Source: Paenarthrobacter nitroguajacolicus
GTDB lineage: Bacteria > Actinomycetota > Actinomycetes > Actinomycetales > Micrococcaceae
Direction: 5' to 3'
Length of the DNA: 64,000 nt
Assembly (NCBI RefSeq): GCF_029952445.1
Contig: NZ_JAQPPK010000007.1
Coordinates: 118,227-182,226, forward strand
Both the position numbers and the translations under genes were made by a program. This document shows, one piece after another, positions 53,737 to 64,000 of the stretch; position 1 is the stretch's first letter, and each line of letters opens with the position of its first letter. The notes below the pieces were generated by a model. The model was not told the origin of the DNA and ran no database searches. It saw nothing but the letters and a program-made list of their open reading frames with translations.

Positions 53737-54003
53737 GTGGGGGTGTGCTCCTTCGGGGTATATCTCAAGGTGTATCTGAGCGTGCTTCCCAGCCGTATTT
53801 CGCTGGTAATTCAAGGCAAACACTGCCCATACTAGGCTAGCCGCGACGCCCCTCGGGCACGGGTTGCCACTCCCGGCGATCAGGAATCCGCATCATGACG
53901 TTATGCACATGTGATACGCGGACAGCGAAAGTGACCCATCCTTGCCATGGATCTGCGTCGAATGCTGGTTATATGGATGTACAGAACTACTAAGGAGGCC
54001 GAC

Positions 54004-54225
54004 ATGACAACAGCAGTTGCAGACCGCACACTGAACGCCGCTGACCGGTGCGATCGTTGCGGAGCCCAGGCGTATGTCCGCGTTGTACTCGAGTCCTCCG
54101 GCGGTGAGCTGCTTTTCTGCGGCCACCACGCACGTGCAGTTGAAGCCACGCTCCGGCCCATGACTTCGGACTGGCATGATGAGACCGAGCGCCTCAATGA
54201 GAAGGCACCCGTCCCCGTCGACTAG
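54004..54225 (+). CDS. DUF7455-type small zinc-binding-like protein
   Basis: 73 residues from the ATG at 54004, with a strong AAGGAGG site. The core is ADRCDRCGAQAYVRVVLESSG with a CxxC pair, then ELLFCGHHAR with Cys and two His, forming a probable zinc site. The rest is a short helical, acidic tail. The family is kept next to sigA in many actinobacteria. No function is known to me; an RNA-polymerase-related role is a guess from context. Confidence 0.88.
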   Translation: MTTAVADRTLNAADRCDRCGAQAYVRVVLESSGGELLFCGHHARAVEATLRPMTSDWHDETERLNEKAPVPVD

Positions 54226-54264
54226 GCAGGGCAGCCGGCAACAGTCCGGATCCACATCGAGCCG

Positions 54265-54298
54265 AAAGGGCTCCTCCCCATTGGGGAGGGGCCCTTTT
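54265..54298 (+). terminator. Intrinsic terminator after the DUF7455 gene
   Basis: AAAGGGCTCCTCCCC pairs with GGGGAGGGGCCCTTT across a short loop (one G-U pair) and is followed by a T run, giving a classic intrinsic terminator. Confidence 0.85.
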
Positions 54299-54374
54299 GC
54301 TGTGCGATATACGTGTGCGCCATCCGTCTTGCCCCAGTTCCGCTGGGGCGTGGCCCCTAGGGTCATTGCAGGAA

Positions 54375-54407
54375 AGCGGCCCAGCCGGAACATCCGACTG
54401 GGCCGCT
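54375..54407 (-). terminator. Terminator after sigA
   Basis: AGCGGCCCAG (54375-54384) and CTGGGCCGCT (54398-54407) form a perfect 10-bp stem, extended by three inner pairs after one mismatch. It lies 22 bases past the sigA stop on the minus strand. Confidence 0.65.
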
Positions 54408-54428
54408 CTCGCGCATGCTTGGAACCGT

Positions 54429-55739
54429 TTAGTCCAGGTAGTCCCGCAGTACCTGCGAGCGGGACGGGTGACGCAACTTGGACATGGTCTTGGATTCGAT
54501 CTGGCGGATGCGCTCACGCGTGACTCCGTAGACCTTGCCGATTTCGTCTAAAGTCTTCGGCTGGCCATCGGTGAGGCCGAAGCGCATGGCCACAACACCT
54601 GCCTCACGCTCGGAGAGCGTGTCCAGGACGGAGTGCAGCTGCTCCTGCAGGAGCGTGAAGCTCACTGCGTCTGCGGGAACAACAGCCTCGGAGTCCTCGA
54701 TCAGGTCACCGAACTCGGAGTCGCCATCCTCACCCAGGGGGGTGTGCAGCGAGATGGGCTCGCGACCATACTTCTGGACCTCGACGACCTTCTCGGGTGT
54801 CATGTCCAATTCCAGTGCCAACTCTTCAGGCGTAGGCTCGCGGCCCAGGTCCTGAAGCATCTGGCGCTGAACGCGGGCCAACTTGTTGATGACTTCCACC
54901 ATGTGAACCGGGATGCGGATTGTCCGGGCCTGGTCGGCCATGGCGCGGGTAATCGCCTGGCGGATCCACCACGTGGCGTACGTGGAGAACTTGAAGCCCT
55001 TGGTGTAGTCGAACTTCTCCACAGCGCGGATAAGGCCGAGGTTTCCTTCCTGGATCAGGTCCAGGAAGAGCATGCCGCGCCCGGTGTAACGCTTGGCAAG
55101 CGAGACAACCAGGCGGAGGTTGGCCTCGAGGAGGTGGTTCTTAGCGCGCTTGCCATCGTGGATGACGAACTCGAGCTCACGCTTGAGCTTGGGATCCATG
55201 GATCCGTCATCTGCATTGATCTTTTCCTCAGCAAAGAGGCCGGCCTCGATGCGGAGTGCCAAATCGACTTCCTGCTCGGCATTCAGCAGGGCGACCTTGC
55301 CGATTTGCTTCAGGTAGTCCTTGACGGGGTCTGCGGTTGCACCGGCGGACATGACCTGCTGAACAGGTGCGTCGTCGTCATCGGCGTCCGAGTAGACGAA
55401 GCCCGAACCGGACGGAGCAGCCTTGTCCTTGGCGGGAACTGCGCCGTCCTCGGTGTCGTCATCTCCGACTTCGACTTCCTCCGCTGCTGCGGGGTCGAAG
55501 TCTTCGTCCTCGGCGCTTTCATCGGCCTCGGAAGTGGAAGAGTCGTTCGCGGCTTCAGCTGCGGCCTTCGCGCCGGGCTTGGGTCCACGCTTCTTGGGTG
55601 CAGGCTTGTCAGAGTCGCCCTCTGAAGCCTTGTTGGCAGCACGTGTCGCAGGGCGCTTTGCCGACGTGGCCGCCTTCTTTTCCTCAGCGGACAATTCGGC
55701 CTGGGCGGCGGGTTCCTTCTCGACGGAAGACGGGGTCAC
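54429..55739 (-). CDS. sigA: Primary RNA polymerase sigma factor
   Basis: 436 residues. An acidic/Lys-Ala-rich N-terminal extension (about 1-125) is typical of HrdB/SigA. Then come region 1.2 ([21 protein letters not shown]), region 2 with the promoter-melting aromatics ([20 protein letters not shown]), region 3 and region 4.2 ([20 protein letters not shown]). It directs the core polymerase to housekeeping promoters and contacts -10 and -35 elements. The neighbours parE, DUF7455 and DUF4192 are a common actinobacterial set around this gene. Confidence 0.98.
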   Translation of the reverse strand: MTPSSVEKEPAAQAELSAEEKKAATSAKRPATRAANKASEGDSDKPAPKKRGPKPGAKAAAEAANDSSTSEADESAEDEDFDPAAAEEVEVGDDDTEDGAVPAKDKAAPSGSGFVYSDADDDDAPVQQVMSAGATADPVKDYLKQIGKVALLNAEQEVDLALRIEAGLFAEEKINADDGSMDPKLKRELEFVIHDGKRAKNHLLEANLRLVVSLAKRYTGRGMLFLDLIQEGNLGLIRAVEKFDYTKGFKFSTYATWWIRQAITRAMADQARTIRIPVHMVEVINKLARVQRQMLQDLGREPTPEELALELDMTPEKVVEVQKYGREPISLHTPLGEDGDSEFGDLIEDSEAVVPADAVSFTLLQEQLHSVLDTLSEREAGVVAMRFGLTDGQPKTLDEIGKVYGVTRERIRQIESKTMSKLRHPSRSQVLRDYLD

Positions 55740-55982
55740 AGAAAACCTTTCTAGCGGCGGTCTGTGGAATCACCATACGGGCAACACCACTATGACCCTG
55801 TCAAGTCCGCGATCAATTTCAAATGCGATCGCCGTCCGCAGAGTCTTTGAATATAACTCCCGACGACGCTGGGTTGTTCCCGTTTCCGGGCCTTCCCAGG
55901 CATTCAAACGCGGACCCAACCGGGTCTCGGCATCCATTGTCTCACGGTTTTGCAAAACGTACGCCTGAACGGCCGGCAGGTT

Positions 55983-57260
55983 CTACAGCGCGCCGCCCAG
56001 TGGGCCCTTCCATGCCGAGTCCGGACGGCGGGCCCACCCGCAGAGGGTGCCTTGTTCAAGAATTCCCGTCAACAGTTCCGCCAGCCGGTACCCCGGACGG
56101 GCATCTTCTGCCCGGCTGAGGCAAGCATGGGCCATGGAACCTTTCCCCTTGCACCAGTAGATCCATCCTTGGAGCGTCAGGGCCGCTGCTGCCACTTCCC
56201 CATGCTCACCCTCGACGGTCAGCCCCGCGAGGATCCCCTGTAGAACGTCGAGGTCGTTCCAGCGGGGCTTCTCCGGATACATGCCGAGCAGGACATCGCC
56301 ATAAGTGTGGACATCCGCGGACCTGCGGGATCCGTTCGCCCGGGCAGCCTTGGCAGCCTTGGCAGCCTGGGGCCAGGCTTCACCAGAAGGCACGCCCAGT
56401 TCGCCGGGGTCGAAGGGGGCGGCGTCTGGGCCGTCCTCCGCGAAGAATCCAAAGCTTTCAGCTCCTGCCTTGGCCGAGCCGAGACCGGCCGCTGCCATCA
56501 CGGCCACGGCATCACGCCACCCAGGCACTTTCAACGTGGTCCTGAGGAAACCGATGGTTCCTGCATCGGCACCAGGTTCCAACGGATTATTCCCCGAGGC
56601 CCTGGACACCGCATGCCGCCACACTGCCAGTACGGCATCCATGCAGGGTTCGCTGCGCCAACTGCCAAGGATCAGGTCCCCGAACCGCGCTTCCGCCTCA
56701 ATCACGCCGGGATCGTGCGGCCCGGACCTGGCCAGGCGCAGTCCTTCGGTCCCTTTCCCCGGGGACGGCCCCACGACGCTCCCCTGATACACCAGTTCTG
56801 TGCTGAGGCGGCTCTCTTTGATCCGTTCCGCCGGTAGCCCGGGAAAGGGGCAACAGGCCTCATCCGTGCAGTTGGCGCCGCGCCAGTACTTGGTTCCCAC
56901 CAACCAAGCTTCACGGACTACGAGGTCAACGTGGTCAAGGCTGCCGCGCAGGACGTCCAGCAACGGCGTGGTCCGGCTGATCACGGCGCCGTCGTTCCAT
57001 CCCTCATCCGTATAAATGGCGAGAAGCACGCCGTTGGCGGCCTCGTCGGCGATCAGGTAGTCGCGGATTTGGGCGGCGAAGCAGGCCAGTCCGTCATCTG
57101 AACCCAAGGCGGGCAAGTCCACGCGGAGCGTGGCGCCCAGGACGTTGCCCTGCATGGTGATGGCCACGAGGCTGTCTTCGGGCCAGTAACCGAGCATGTG
57201 GGGTATGTAGCCAAGGATGTCTTCGGGCTGGTGGATGCTGAGCATTCTGTTGGTGGTCAT
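55983..57260 (-). CDS. DUF4192 domain-containing protein
   Basis: 425 residues from the ATG at 57260 (MTTNRMLSIHQPEDILGYIP); a longer frame to 57410 reads into the next gene's end. The DUF4192 signature IPHMLGYWPEDSLVAITMQG and the RVDLPALG block are near the start. The C-terminus has the family's typical tetratricopeptide-like run (LTLQGWIYWCKGKGSMAHACLSRAE). A CTDEACCPF cysteine cluster lies at about 165. The family is found beside sigA in actinobacteria and has no known function. Confidence 0.88.
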   Translation of the reverse strand: MTTNRMLSIHQPEDILGYIPHMLGYWPEDSLVAITMQGNVLGATLRVDLPALGSDDGLACFAAQIRDYLIADEAANGVLLAIYTDEGWNDGAVISRTTPLLDVLRGSLDHVDLVVREAWLVGTKYWRGANCTDEACCPFPGLPAERIKESRLSTELVYQGSVVGPSPGKGTEGLRLARSGPHDPGVIEAEARFGDLILGSWRSEPCMDAVLAVWRHAVSRASGNNPLEPGADAGTIGFLRTTLKVPGWRDAVAVMAAAGLGSAKAGAESFGFFAEDGPDAAPFDPGELGVPSGEAWPQAAKAAKAARANGSRRSADVHTYGDVLLGMYPEKPRWNDLDVLQGILAGLTVEGEHGEVAAAALTLQGWIYWCKGKGSMAHACLSRAEDARPGYRLAELLTGILEQGTLCGWARRPDSAWKGPLGGAL

Positions 57261-57354
57261 GAATCCAGCCTGCGCACCAGCCGGTAACGGGAACAGGGAC
57301 GAACTTCCGTATGTGGAAAAGCAGGCGGAACAACGTGGCCGTCGCGTCAGCGCC

Positions 57355-58710
57355 CTACTGTTCCCCCGCCGCCTTGGCACGCGCGTCACGGCGCCGTTCC
57401 AGGCGTTCACGACGTTGCCGCGCGAGTGCGGTTGCCAGTGGCGGCACGTGGATGCCTTGGGCGGCCATTTGCCGGCGGACTTTCCGCCGCGTCACCACAA
57501 TGAGCATTGTTCCGAGGGCGAGCAGTAGGAACTGGACGCTGAGGGCAATCCGGAACGGTGCCAGTCCGTACAGCTCACCGCCGGAGAAGCCACTGGCATT
57601 CAGGAGGTCCAGCACCAAGCCAATCAGGTAGATCGCAATCAGCGCTGCAATGAAGCCGCCAACATTGACGATTCCCGTTGCCGTGCCGATCCGGTGCGAG
57701 GGATTGAAGGTGCGGGCGAAATCGAATCCGATCATGGATCCCGGGCCGCCAACGGCCAGCACTACCACCAAAATGACCAGGAGCCACAGTGGAGCGCGTT
57801 CAGGAAGAAGCAGCACGGCCGCCCAGGCCAGAGCCGTAGCGGTAGTGATCAAAAGGACCATTGCCGATCTTCGCATCGGGTGCCTGGACACAAACCTGCC
57901 AAAACCCGGTCCGGCAACAATGGCCGTCGCCACAAAAAGGGCCATTAAGGCAGAGACCGTTCCCGCGTCGAGCCCTTGGGCTGAGAGCAGGAAAGGATAC
58001 CCCCATGTCATCGCGAAGAGGTTGCCGCTGAACTGGACGGTGAAGTGGCTCCACAGCCCAAGCCTGGTCCCCGGCTGCTTCCAGGCGCGGGAAAGTGAAA
58101 CACCGGTGGCCCTCAAGCCTTGGGCCGAAGCCGTGGCGGGATGGCCGGGAGGTGCGTCCCGCAATAAGGACAGGACCAGGACCACGGCCAGTACCGACAT
58201 CGCAGCCAAGGTCAGGAATGCCGGAGTCCACCCTGCCGAATGCAGCAGCAAGGCAAACGGAACCACGCTGAACAGCTGGCCCAACTGGCCGCACATTCCT
58301 GTCAGTTGGGTCACCAGGGGAACCCTGGCCGGCGCGAACCACAAGGGAACCAACCGGATAACGGAGATGAAGGTCATGGCGTCGCCGGCCCCCACGAGGA
58401 CGCGGCCCAGGACACCCCCGGGAATGCTTTCAGCAAAAGCAAGTTGCAGTTGTCCCGCGGCCATGAGGACGGCGCCGCCGGCCACCATGACCCGGGACCC
58501 GAACCGGTCCACCAAAACACCCACCGGAATCTGCAAGCCCGCGTAGACCAACAGCTGCAACACGGTGAAAAAGGAGATAGCCGAAGCGCTGGCATGGAAC
58601 CGCTCGGTCGCCTCCAAACCTGCCACGCCGAAGGACGTCCGCTGCGCTACAGCTACGAGGTAGGCGAAGATGCCTATGGTCCAGATCAGCCAGGCGCGGG
58701 GAGAAGTCAC
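57355..58710 (-). CDS. MFS transporter
   Basis: 451 residues with about 12 membrane helices. The signature loop is VGVLVDRFGSRVMVAGG between helices 2 and 3. The C-terminal half ends in a basic Arg-rich tail (RRERLERRRDARAKAAGEQ), probably cytoplasmic. The general plan resembles the NarK/OFA-type or sugar-phosphate-like MFS branch, with substrate unknown. It follows the PAC2 gene by 34 bases in the same direction. Confidence 0.9.
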   Translation of the reverse strand: MTSPRAWLIWTIGIFAYLVAVAQRTSFGVAGLEATERFHASASAISFFTVLQLLVYAGLQIPVGVLVDRFGSRVMVAGGAVLMAAGQLQLAFAESIPGGVLGRVLVGAGDAMTFISVIRLVPLWFAPARVPLVTQLTGMCGQLGQLFSVVPFALLLHSAGWTPAFLTLAAMSVLAVVLVLSLLRDAPPGHPATASAQGLRATGVSLSRAWKQPGTRLGLWSHFTVQFSGNLFAMTWGYPFLLSAQGLDAGTVSALMALFVATAIVAGPGFGRFVSRHPMRRSAMVLLITTATALAWAAVLLLPERAPLWLLVILVVVLAVGGPGSMIGFDFARTFNPSHRIGTATGIVNVGGFIAALIAIYLIGLVLDLLNASGFSGGELYGLAPFRIALSVQFLLLALGTMLIVVTRRKVRRQMAAQGIHVPPLATALARQRRERLERRRDARAKAAGEQ

Positions 58711-58744
58711 TCCTCAATTATGCCGGTCAAGCGATAAAGCTGAT

Positions 58745-59683
58745 TTATTGAGGCGTGTCTTTACGTGCCAGGTACGCTTCCACAGCCGCACCGATGTCCT
58801 CAGCGTTGGGAAGCTCGTCATTCTCGTCGGCAAGCAGGGAGCGGCGGACTATTCCCTCGGACTTCTCGTCATAGCGGGACTCCAGGTTGGCCACCACCGC
58901 CTGCACTTCTTCGGATGCCTCGATCTGCTCGGCGATCTGCCGGCCCACTTCACGGCCCGCTTCGCGAAGGCGGTCGGTGGGAAGCATGAGGGACGTAGCA
59001 GCCCCCAGGTATTCCAGTCCTGCTACGGCCGCGGGCGGGTACTCGGCCTCGGCCAGGTAATGCGGAACGTGGATAACGTAGCCTGCGACGCTGCGCTCAG
59101 CCTCAGTGAGCCGAAGCTCGAGGATGTGCCCAATGGCAGCGGGAACCTCCACAGTTGGTTTCCAACTGGAAATTCCTTCGATGAGCTCAGGCCGGTTGCC
59201 GTGAACTGTCACGCCCACGGGGCGCGTGTGCGGCACAGGCATGGGGATGGAGTGGATCCACGTCACCAGGTTGACGTCCAGTTTCTCCACGATTCCCACC
59301 ACAGCCCGGGCGAACCTCTCCCACTGCAGGTCCGGCTCAAAGCCCGCCAAAAGCAGGAACGGCTGGCCAAGCCCGTCCGTCAGCTTGTACAAGCCAAGCT
59401 TTGGCGCCTGGTAGTCCTGGAGGTGGTCTTCCACGAAGCTGATGTGGGGACGGCGCGAACGGTAGTCGATGAGTTGGTCGGCGTCGAACATGGCTACGAC
59501 CTCGACGTCGGGGCCGTCCAGCAGTTCCGCATTGATTTGCCGGACCACATGACCGGCATCGGCAAATCCAGTGAATCCCATGACCAGGTCCAAGCCGCGG
59601 AGTTCAGGGCTGTGGAAGGTCTCGATGTTGCTCGCGTAGAGCGCTTCGGGGTCCAGGAGGGTGCCGGATATCCGTTCAAACAC
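58745..59683 (-). CDS. PAC2 family protein
   Basis: 312 residues. The PAC2 fold is indicated by LRGLDLVMGFTGFADAGHVVRQI near the start and DYQAPKLGLYKLTDGLGQPF-like strands. WIHSIPMPVPHTRPVGVTVHG and AGYVIHVPHYLAEAEYPPAA follow. Eukaryotic PAC2 is a proteasome assembly chaperone, and archaeal/bacterial members are related to ATP-grasp-like enzymes. The actinobacterial function is unclear. A C-terminal helical part (RLREAGREVGRQIAEQIEAS) could be coiled. Confidence 0.9.
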   Translation of the reverse strand: MFERISGTLLDPEALYASNIETFHSPELRGLDLVMGFTGFADAGHVVRQINAELLDGPDVEVVAMFDADQLIDYRSRRPHISFVEDHLQDYQAPKLGLYKLTDGLGQPFLLLAGFEPDLQWERFARAVVGIVEKLDVNLVTWIHSIPMPVPHTRPVGVTVHGNRPELIEGISSWKPTVEVPAAIGHILELRLTEAERSVAGYVIHVPHYLAEAEYPPAAVAGLEYLGAATSLMLPTDRLREAGREVGRQIAEQIEASEEVQAVVANLESRYDEKSEGIVRRSLLADENDELPNAEDIGAAVEAYLARKDTPQ

Positions 59684-59972
59684 GGCGTATTCCTTTCACG
59701 GGGCTATTGGGGTCCCTGGTTCGGGATGGGTCTCTACCGGTACAACGCTGCACGTCGGGCAGGCATTCCTGCTTCGAATGTGCGGCAGCTCTCATTTAAT
59801 TGCTGTCCGCGGGCGCCGAGAGACTACGATCGAAACGGGCCGACGTCCTCTTGCGACGCCGGGCCTGAAGACCAAGGCCGCCGTCGCACGTGGACGTCGG
59901 GCGCGTACCGGGGCAGGCCGCCAAACATGCGGCCCCGCCATGCAATGCAGAGAGAAGTGAGGACACATCCTC

Positions 59973-61496
59973 GTGGTCAAGACTACTGACATCATCCTGG
60001 GCATCATCGCCAAGGACCTGAAAAAGTCCCCCAGCGACGCACTTGTGATCGGAGTTGCGCAAGGCACCGACGGGCCGGTGCTGCTTGCCAATCCCCTCAG
60101 CGCCAAGGCTGCCGAGTCCGTTGCGGGCTCCCTGAAGCCCCTCGGCATCAGCGGCGCAGCCGACCAGGTCCACCGGCTTCCGGGCCTGCCCGAGACGGGT
60201 GCCGGAATCCTGGTCCTGGCCGGAGTTGGCAAGCTGGCCGACGCCGGCGCCCTCAGCGAAGAGGCGTTGCGCCGTGCCGCAGGATCCGCTGTACGCCAGC
60301 TGGCTGGGCTGTCCACCGTGACGCTGGCCTTCCCGACGCCGGCACTCGCCGATGTCGCGGCCGTCGCCGAAGGTGCCGCCCTGGGCGCCTACTCCTACAC
60401 GGAGCACCGTTCCTCCACCGACGGGCTGAAGGCCCCGGTTGCGAAGGCCCAGATCTTCTCGGACGTGGATGCCAAGGCAGCGCAGCCGGCCCTCGACCGC
60501 GCTATCGTGCTGGCAGGGGCCGTCAACGCCACGCGCACGCTGGTGAACCAGCCCCCCAGCCACCTCTACCCGGAGACGTTTGCCGAGTCCGCCAAGGAAC
60601 TCGCCAAGGGACTTCCGGTAAAGGTAACGGTCTGGGACGAGAAGCGCCTGGAAAAAGAAGGCTTCGGAGGAATCCTCGGCGTTGGCAAGGGCTCTACCCG
60701 CCAGCCGCGCCTGGTCAAGGTGGAATACGCCCCCGCCAAGGCCACCCGGAAGATCGCCCTCGTGGGCAAGGGCATCACCTTTGACACCGGCGGCATTTCC
60801 ATTAAGCCCGCCCTTGGCATGGGCGACATGAAGAGCGATATGGCCGGCGCCGCCGTCGTACTTAATACTGTCCTGGCGCTGGCGTCACTCGGCCTGCCCA
60901 TCAAGGCGACCGCCTGGCTCTGCATTGCCGAAAACATGCCTTCCGGCGCCGCAGCGCGGCCCGCCGATGTCTTCACCATCCACGGCGGCAAGACTGTGGA
61001 GGTCCTGAACACCGACGCCGAGGGCCGGCTGGTAATGGCCGACGGACTCGTCGCCGCCAGCCTGGAGAAGCCTGACGTCATCATCGACGTCGCGACGCTG
61101 ACAGGCGCGCAGTTGATCGCCCTTGGCCTGCGCACCGCCGGTGTGATGGGTTCGGATTCCGTTACGGCAGCACTCAAGAACGCAGCCGACCGTGCCGGCG
61201 AACTGGTCTGGCCCATGCCGCTGCCCGAGGAACTGCGTCCCAGCCTGGACTCCCAGGTTGCAGACATCGCCAACATCGGTGAGCGAAACGGCGGCATGAT
61301 GACCGCTGCTGTCTTCCTGCGGGAATTCGTGGGCAAGGACGGAAACGGCGAACAGATCCCGTGGGCCCACGTGGACATCGCCGGTCCTTCCTTCAACAAC
61401 GGCAGCCCCTATGGCTACACCCCCAAGCAGGGCACCGGATGCACGGTCCGCACCCTGGTTGCCTACGCCGAAGACCTTCTGGCGGTTTCCGCCTAG
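59973..61496 (+). CDS. pepA: Leucyl aminopeptidase (M17)
   Basis: 507 residues from a GTG start (MVKTTDIILGIIAKDLKKSP). The N-terminal macro-like domain covers about 1-170. The catalytic domain carries the M17 signature NTDAEGRL, VGKGITFDTGG with the catalytic Lys and SDMAGAA with a metal-ligand Asp. A two-zinc hexameric aminopeptidase; it removes N-terminal residues from peptides and can act in glutathione or cysteinylglycine turnover. Single gene, followed by a strong hairpin. Confidence 0.96.
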   Translation: MVKTTDIILGIIAKDLKKSPSDALVIGVAQGTDGPVLLANPLSAKAAESVAGSLKPLGISGAADQVHRLPGLPETGAGILVLAGVGKLADAGALSEEALRRAAGSAVRQLAGLSTVTLAFPTPALADVAAVAEGAALGAYSYTEHRSSTDGLKAPVAKAQIFSDVDAKAAQPALDRAIVLAGAVNATRTLVNQPPSHLYPETFAESAKELAKGLPVKVTVWDEKRLEKEGFGGILGVGKGSTRQPRLVKVEYAPAKATRKIALVGKGITFDTGGISIKPALGMGDMKSDMAGAAVVLNTVLALASLGLPIKATAWLCIAENMPSGAAARPADVFTIHGGKTVEVLNTDAEGRLVMADGLVAASLEKPDVIIDVATLTGAQLIALGLRTAGVMGSDSVTAALKNAADRAGELVWPMPLPEELRPSLDSQVADIANIGERNGGMMTAAVFLREFVGKDGNGEQIPWAHVDIAGPSFNNGSPYGYTPKQGTGCTVRTLVAYAEDLLAVSA

Positions 61497-61519
61497 CGGC
61501 ACACCCCCGCACCGTCCGC

Positions 61520-61558
61520 GGTTGTGTGGCTCCGGCATCCCGCCGGGGCCACGCAACC
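61520..61558 (+). terminator. Terminator after pepA
   Basis: GGTTGTGTGGCTCCGG (61520-61535) pairs with CCGGGGCCACGCAACC (61543-61558) over 16 bp with two G-U pairs and a 7-base loop. It lies 24 bases past the pepA stop. Confidence 0.72.
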
Positions 61559-61786
61559 CCGGAATTATGCGGCGTGTAGCGCTGTGTCACAAGTGAACGT
61601 GAGTCTCGACACAAGCGCTCCACAAACACCCGCAGAGGGTGGAGCATGGGTAGGTGGTTCGCTAAGGTGAACTCGATAGTCACAAATGCAAGAGAACTTA
61701 GGTGCTGGCATAATCACGGCAGAACAAGTTCCAAAGACCAGATGGCACGCAGTCCCGTGTCATCATTCACGCGAGGGAGCGTTTTA

Positions 61787-63169
<1,383 letters not shown>

Positions 63170-63187
63170 GTCTTTACCCAAGACAAA

Positions 63188-63232
63188 CGGGTCGGGTGCA
63201 TGCAGCGGAATCTGCCGGATGCACCCGGCCCG
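63188..63232 (+). terminator. Hairpin between lpdA and the E2 gene
   Basis: CGGGTCGGGTGCAT (63188-63201) pairs with ATGCACCCGGCCCG (63219-63232) over 14 bp with one G-U, and the loop contains a further GCAG/CTGC pair. There is no T tract. It may act as a partial terminator or an mRNA-processing element between lpdA and the E2 gene. Confidence 0.5.
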
Positions 63233-63282
63233 GACCAGCAGAATTCATCCGCACAAAGATCAATAAGGAGAACGGGGACGAC

Positions 63283-64000
63283 ATGTCTGAATCCGTTAAC
63301 TTGCCCGCCCTCGGTGAGAGTGTCACCGAAGGAACCGTCACCCGCTGGCTCAAGCAGGTTGGTGACCGGGTGGAGATCGACGAGCCGTTGCTCGAGGTTT
63401 CAACCGACAAAGTAGACACTGAAATCCCTTCTCCGATCTCTGGCGTCATCGAAGAAATCCTCGTCGCTGAAGACGAGACGGCTGAAGTTGGCGCCCCCTT
63501 GGTCCGCATCGGCGATGGCTCCGGCTCCGCCGCTGAGGCCGCACCGGCCGAGGAAGCACCTGCTGCTCCCGCCCAGGAGGCAGCTCCCGCAGCCGCTGAA
63601 GCTCCTGCTGCAGAGGAAGCACCTGCCGCTCCCGCCCAGGAGGCAGCACCCGCAGCTTCCGGCGGCGAAGGCCACGAAGTCACCCTGCCCGCCTTGGGCG
63701 AGAGCGTCACCGAAGGCACCGTGACCCGCTGGCTCAAGGCCGTCGGCGACACCGTCGAGGTGGACGAACCCCTCCTCGAGGTTTCAACCGACAAGGTCGA
63801 CACCGAAATCCCCTCCCCTGTTGCCGGTACCCTCCAGGAAATCCGCGTCAACGAGGACGAGACCGCCGAAGTTGGTTCCGTCCTGGCTGTCATCGGTTCC
63901 GGTGCAGCCGCACCTGCTGCCGCTCCGGCTCCCGCTGCCCCGGCAGAAGCGCCGGCAGCACCTGCTCCCGCTGCAGCACCAGCGCCACCCGCACCCGCAC
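63283..64000 (+). CDS. sucB: 2-oxo acid dehydrogenase E2 (dihydrolipoyllysine acyltransferase), N-terminal part
   Basis: The first 239 codons of an E2; the catalytic domain is beyond the window. Two lipoyl domains are complete (about residues 2-78 and 130-207). The modified lysines are Lys43 and Lys171, each in [14 protein letters not shown]. The domains are joined by long Ala/Pro/Glu linkers. In the first linker a 15-residue Ala/Pro/Glu block ([15 protein letters not shown]) occurs twice. Likely the succinyltransferase of the 2-oxoglutarate dehydrogenase complex, since LpdA is next door, but pyruvate or branched-chain E2 cannot be excluded. AAGGAG lies 13 bases before the ATG. Confidence 0.9.
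   Translation, partial: MSESVNLPALGESVTEGTVTRWLKQVGDRVEIDEPLLEVSTDKVDTEIPSPISGVIEEILVAEDETAEVGAPLVRIGDGSGSAAEAAPAEEAPAAPAQEAAPAAAEAPAAEEAPAAPAQEAAPAASGGEGHEVTLPALGESVTEGTVTRWLKAVGDTVEVDEPLLEVSTDKVDTEIPSPVAGTLQEIRVNEDETAEVGSVLAVIGSGAAAPAAAPAPAAPAEAPAAPAPAAAPAPPAPA

Noticed and set aside
55772..55804. A TTGACA (minus strand, 55804-55799) and TATGGT pair upstream of sigA as promoter
   Set aside because: The spacer is 21 bases, too long for a normal sigma-70-type promoter, so I do not list it as a feature.

Overview
The window is a 64 kb piece of chromosome from a high-GC actinobacterium. Closest gene-for-gene resemblance (family recognition from memory, no search run) is to Micrococcaceae of the Arthrobacter/Paenarthrobacter type. 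Support comes from SepH, DUF3000, DUF3093, DUF3159, DUF3710, DUF4192, DUF4193, DUF5998, DUF6421 and DUF7455-type proteins, a CydD-CydC fusion, an N-terminal-GNAT protein acyltransferase and frequent 4-nt ATGA/GTGA overlaps. I find 55 protein genes, two cut by the window ends. I see no tRNA, rRNA, CRISPR array, insertion sequence, prophage or plasmid feature. Coding density is very high and no gene-free stretch exceeds 300 bases.

Layout. 1-5 kb: partial zapE, a sulfur trio (sulfurtransferase, SufE, YbaK-type deacylase), an alpha/beta hydrolase, a USP-like protein and msrB. 5-9 kb: a coupled cluster DUF6421 / SDR / threonine aldolase, then DUF3000. 9-14 kb: RNase D and a fadA-fadB beta-oxidation operon with a palindromic operator candidate. 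14-24 kb (mostly minus strand): aldo/keto reductase, a small alpha-CTD-like protein, the overlapping set dxs-DUF402-unknown, aconitase and a TrmA-family RNA methyltransferase. 23-31 kb: a KimA-like permease divergent from two TrkA-type K+ regulators, then DUF3159, OB-fold protein, DUF3710, dut, DUF3093 and DUF4193. From memory, this order resembles the Mycobacterium tuberculosis dxs-ceoB-ceoC-dut-sigA neighbourhood. 30-40 kb: sepH, thymidine kinase, a phosphodiesterase, DUF5998, a GNAT/acyl-CoA-synthetase-like acetyltransferase and topoisomerase IV subunit A. 40-50 kb: the respiratory block cydA-cydB-cydDC-GNAT on the minus strand and a divergent BlaI-type repressor plus M56 membrane peptidase. 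50-60 kb: ChrB-like regulator/MFS pair, parE, DUF7455, sigA, DUF4192, MFS and PAC2. 60-64 kb: leucyl aminopeptidase, lpdA and the start of an E2 acyltransferase gene.

Most notable system. The cytochrome bd operon and the BlaI/M56 pair are read outward from one 280-bp region. That region holds three 17-bp palindromes of the same form, TTCTAC-N5-GTAGAA: two just upstream of cydA and one upstream of the repressor gene. The simplest reading is that a BlaR/BlaI-like pair without a beta-lactam sensor domain controls the bd oxidase, its CydDC assembly exporter and a co-transcribed tandem-GNAT acetyltransferase. A second small regulatory unit is the ChrB-like/MFS pair, whose 33-bp intergenic gap is largely one 20-bp near-palindrome.

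Limits. All functions are inferred from sequence motifs read by eye. Start codons were chosen by overlap, ribosome binding sites and family length. Operators and terminators are read from symmetry only.
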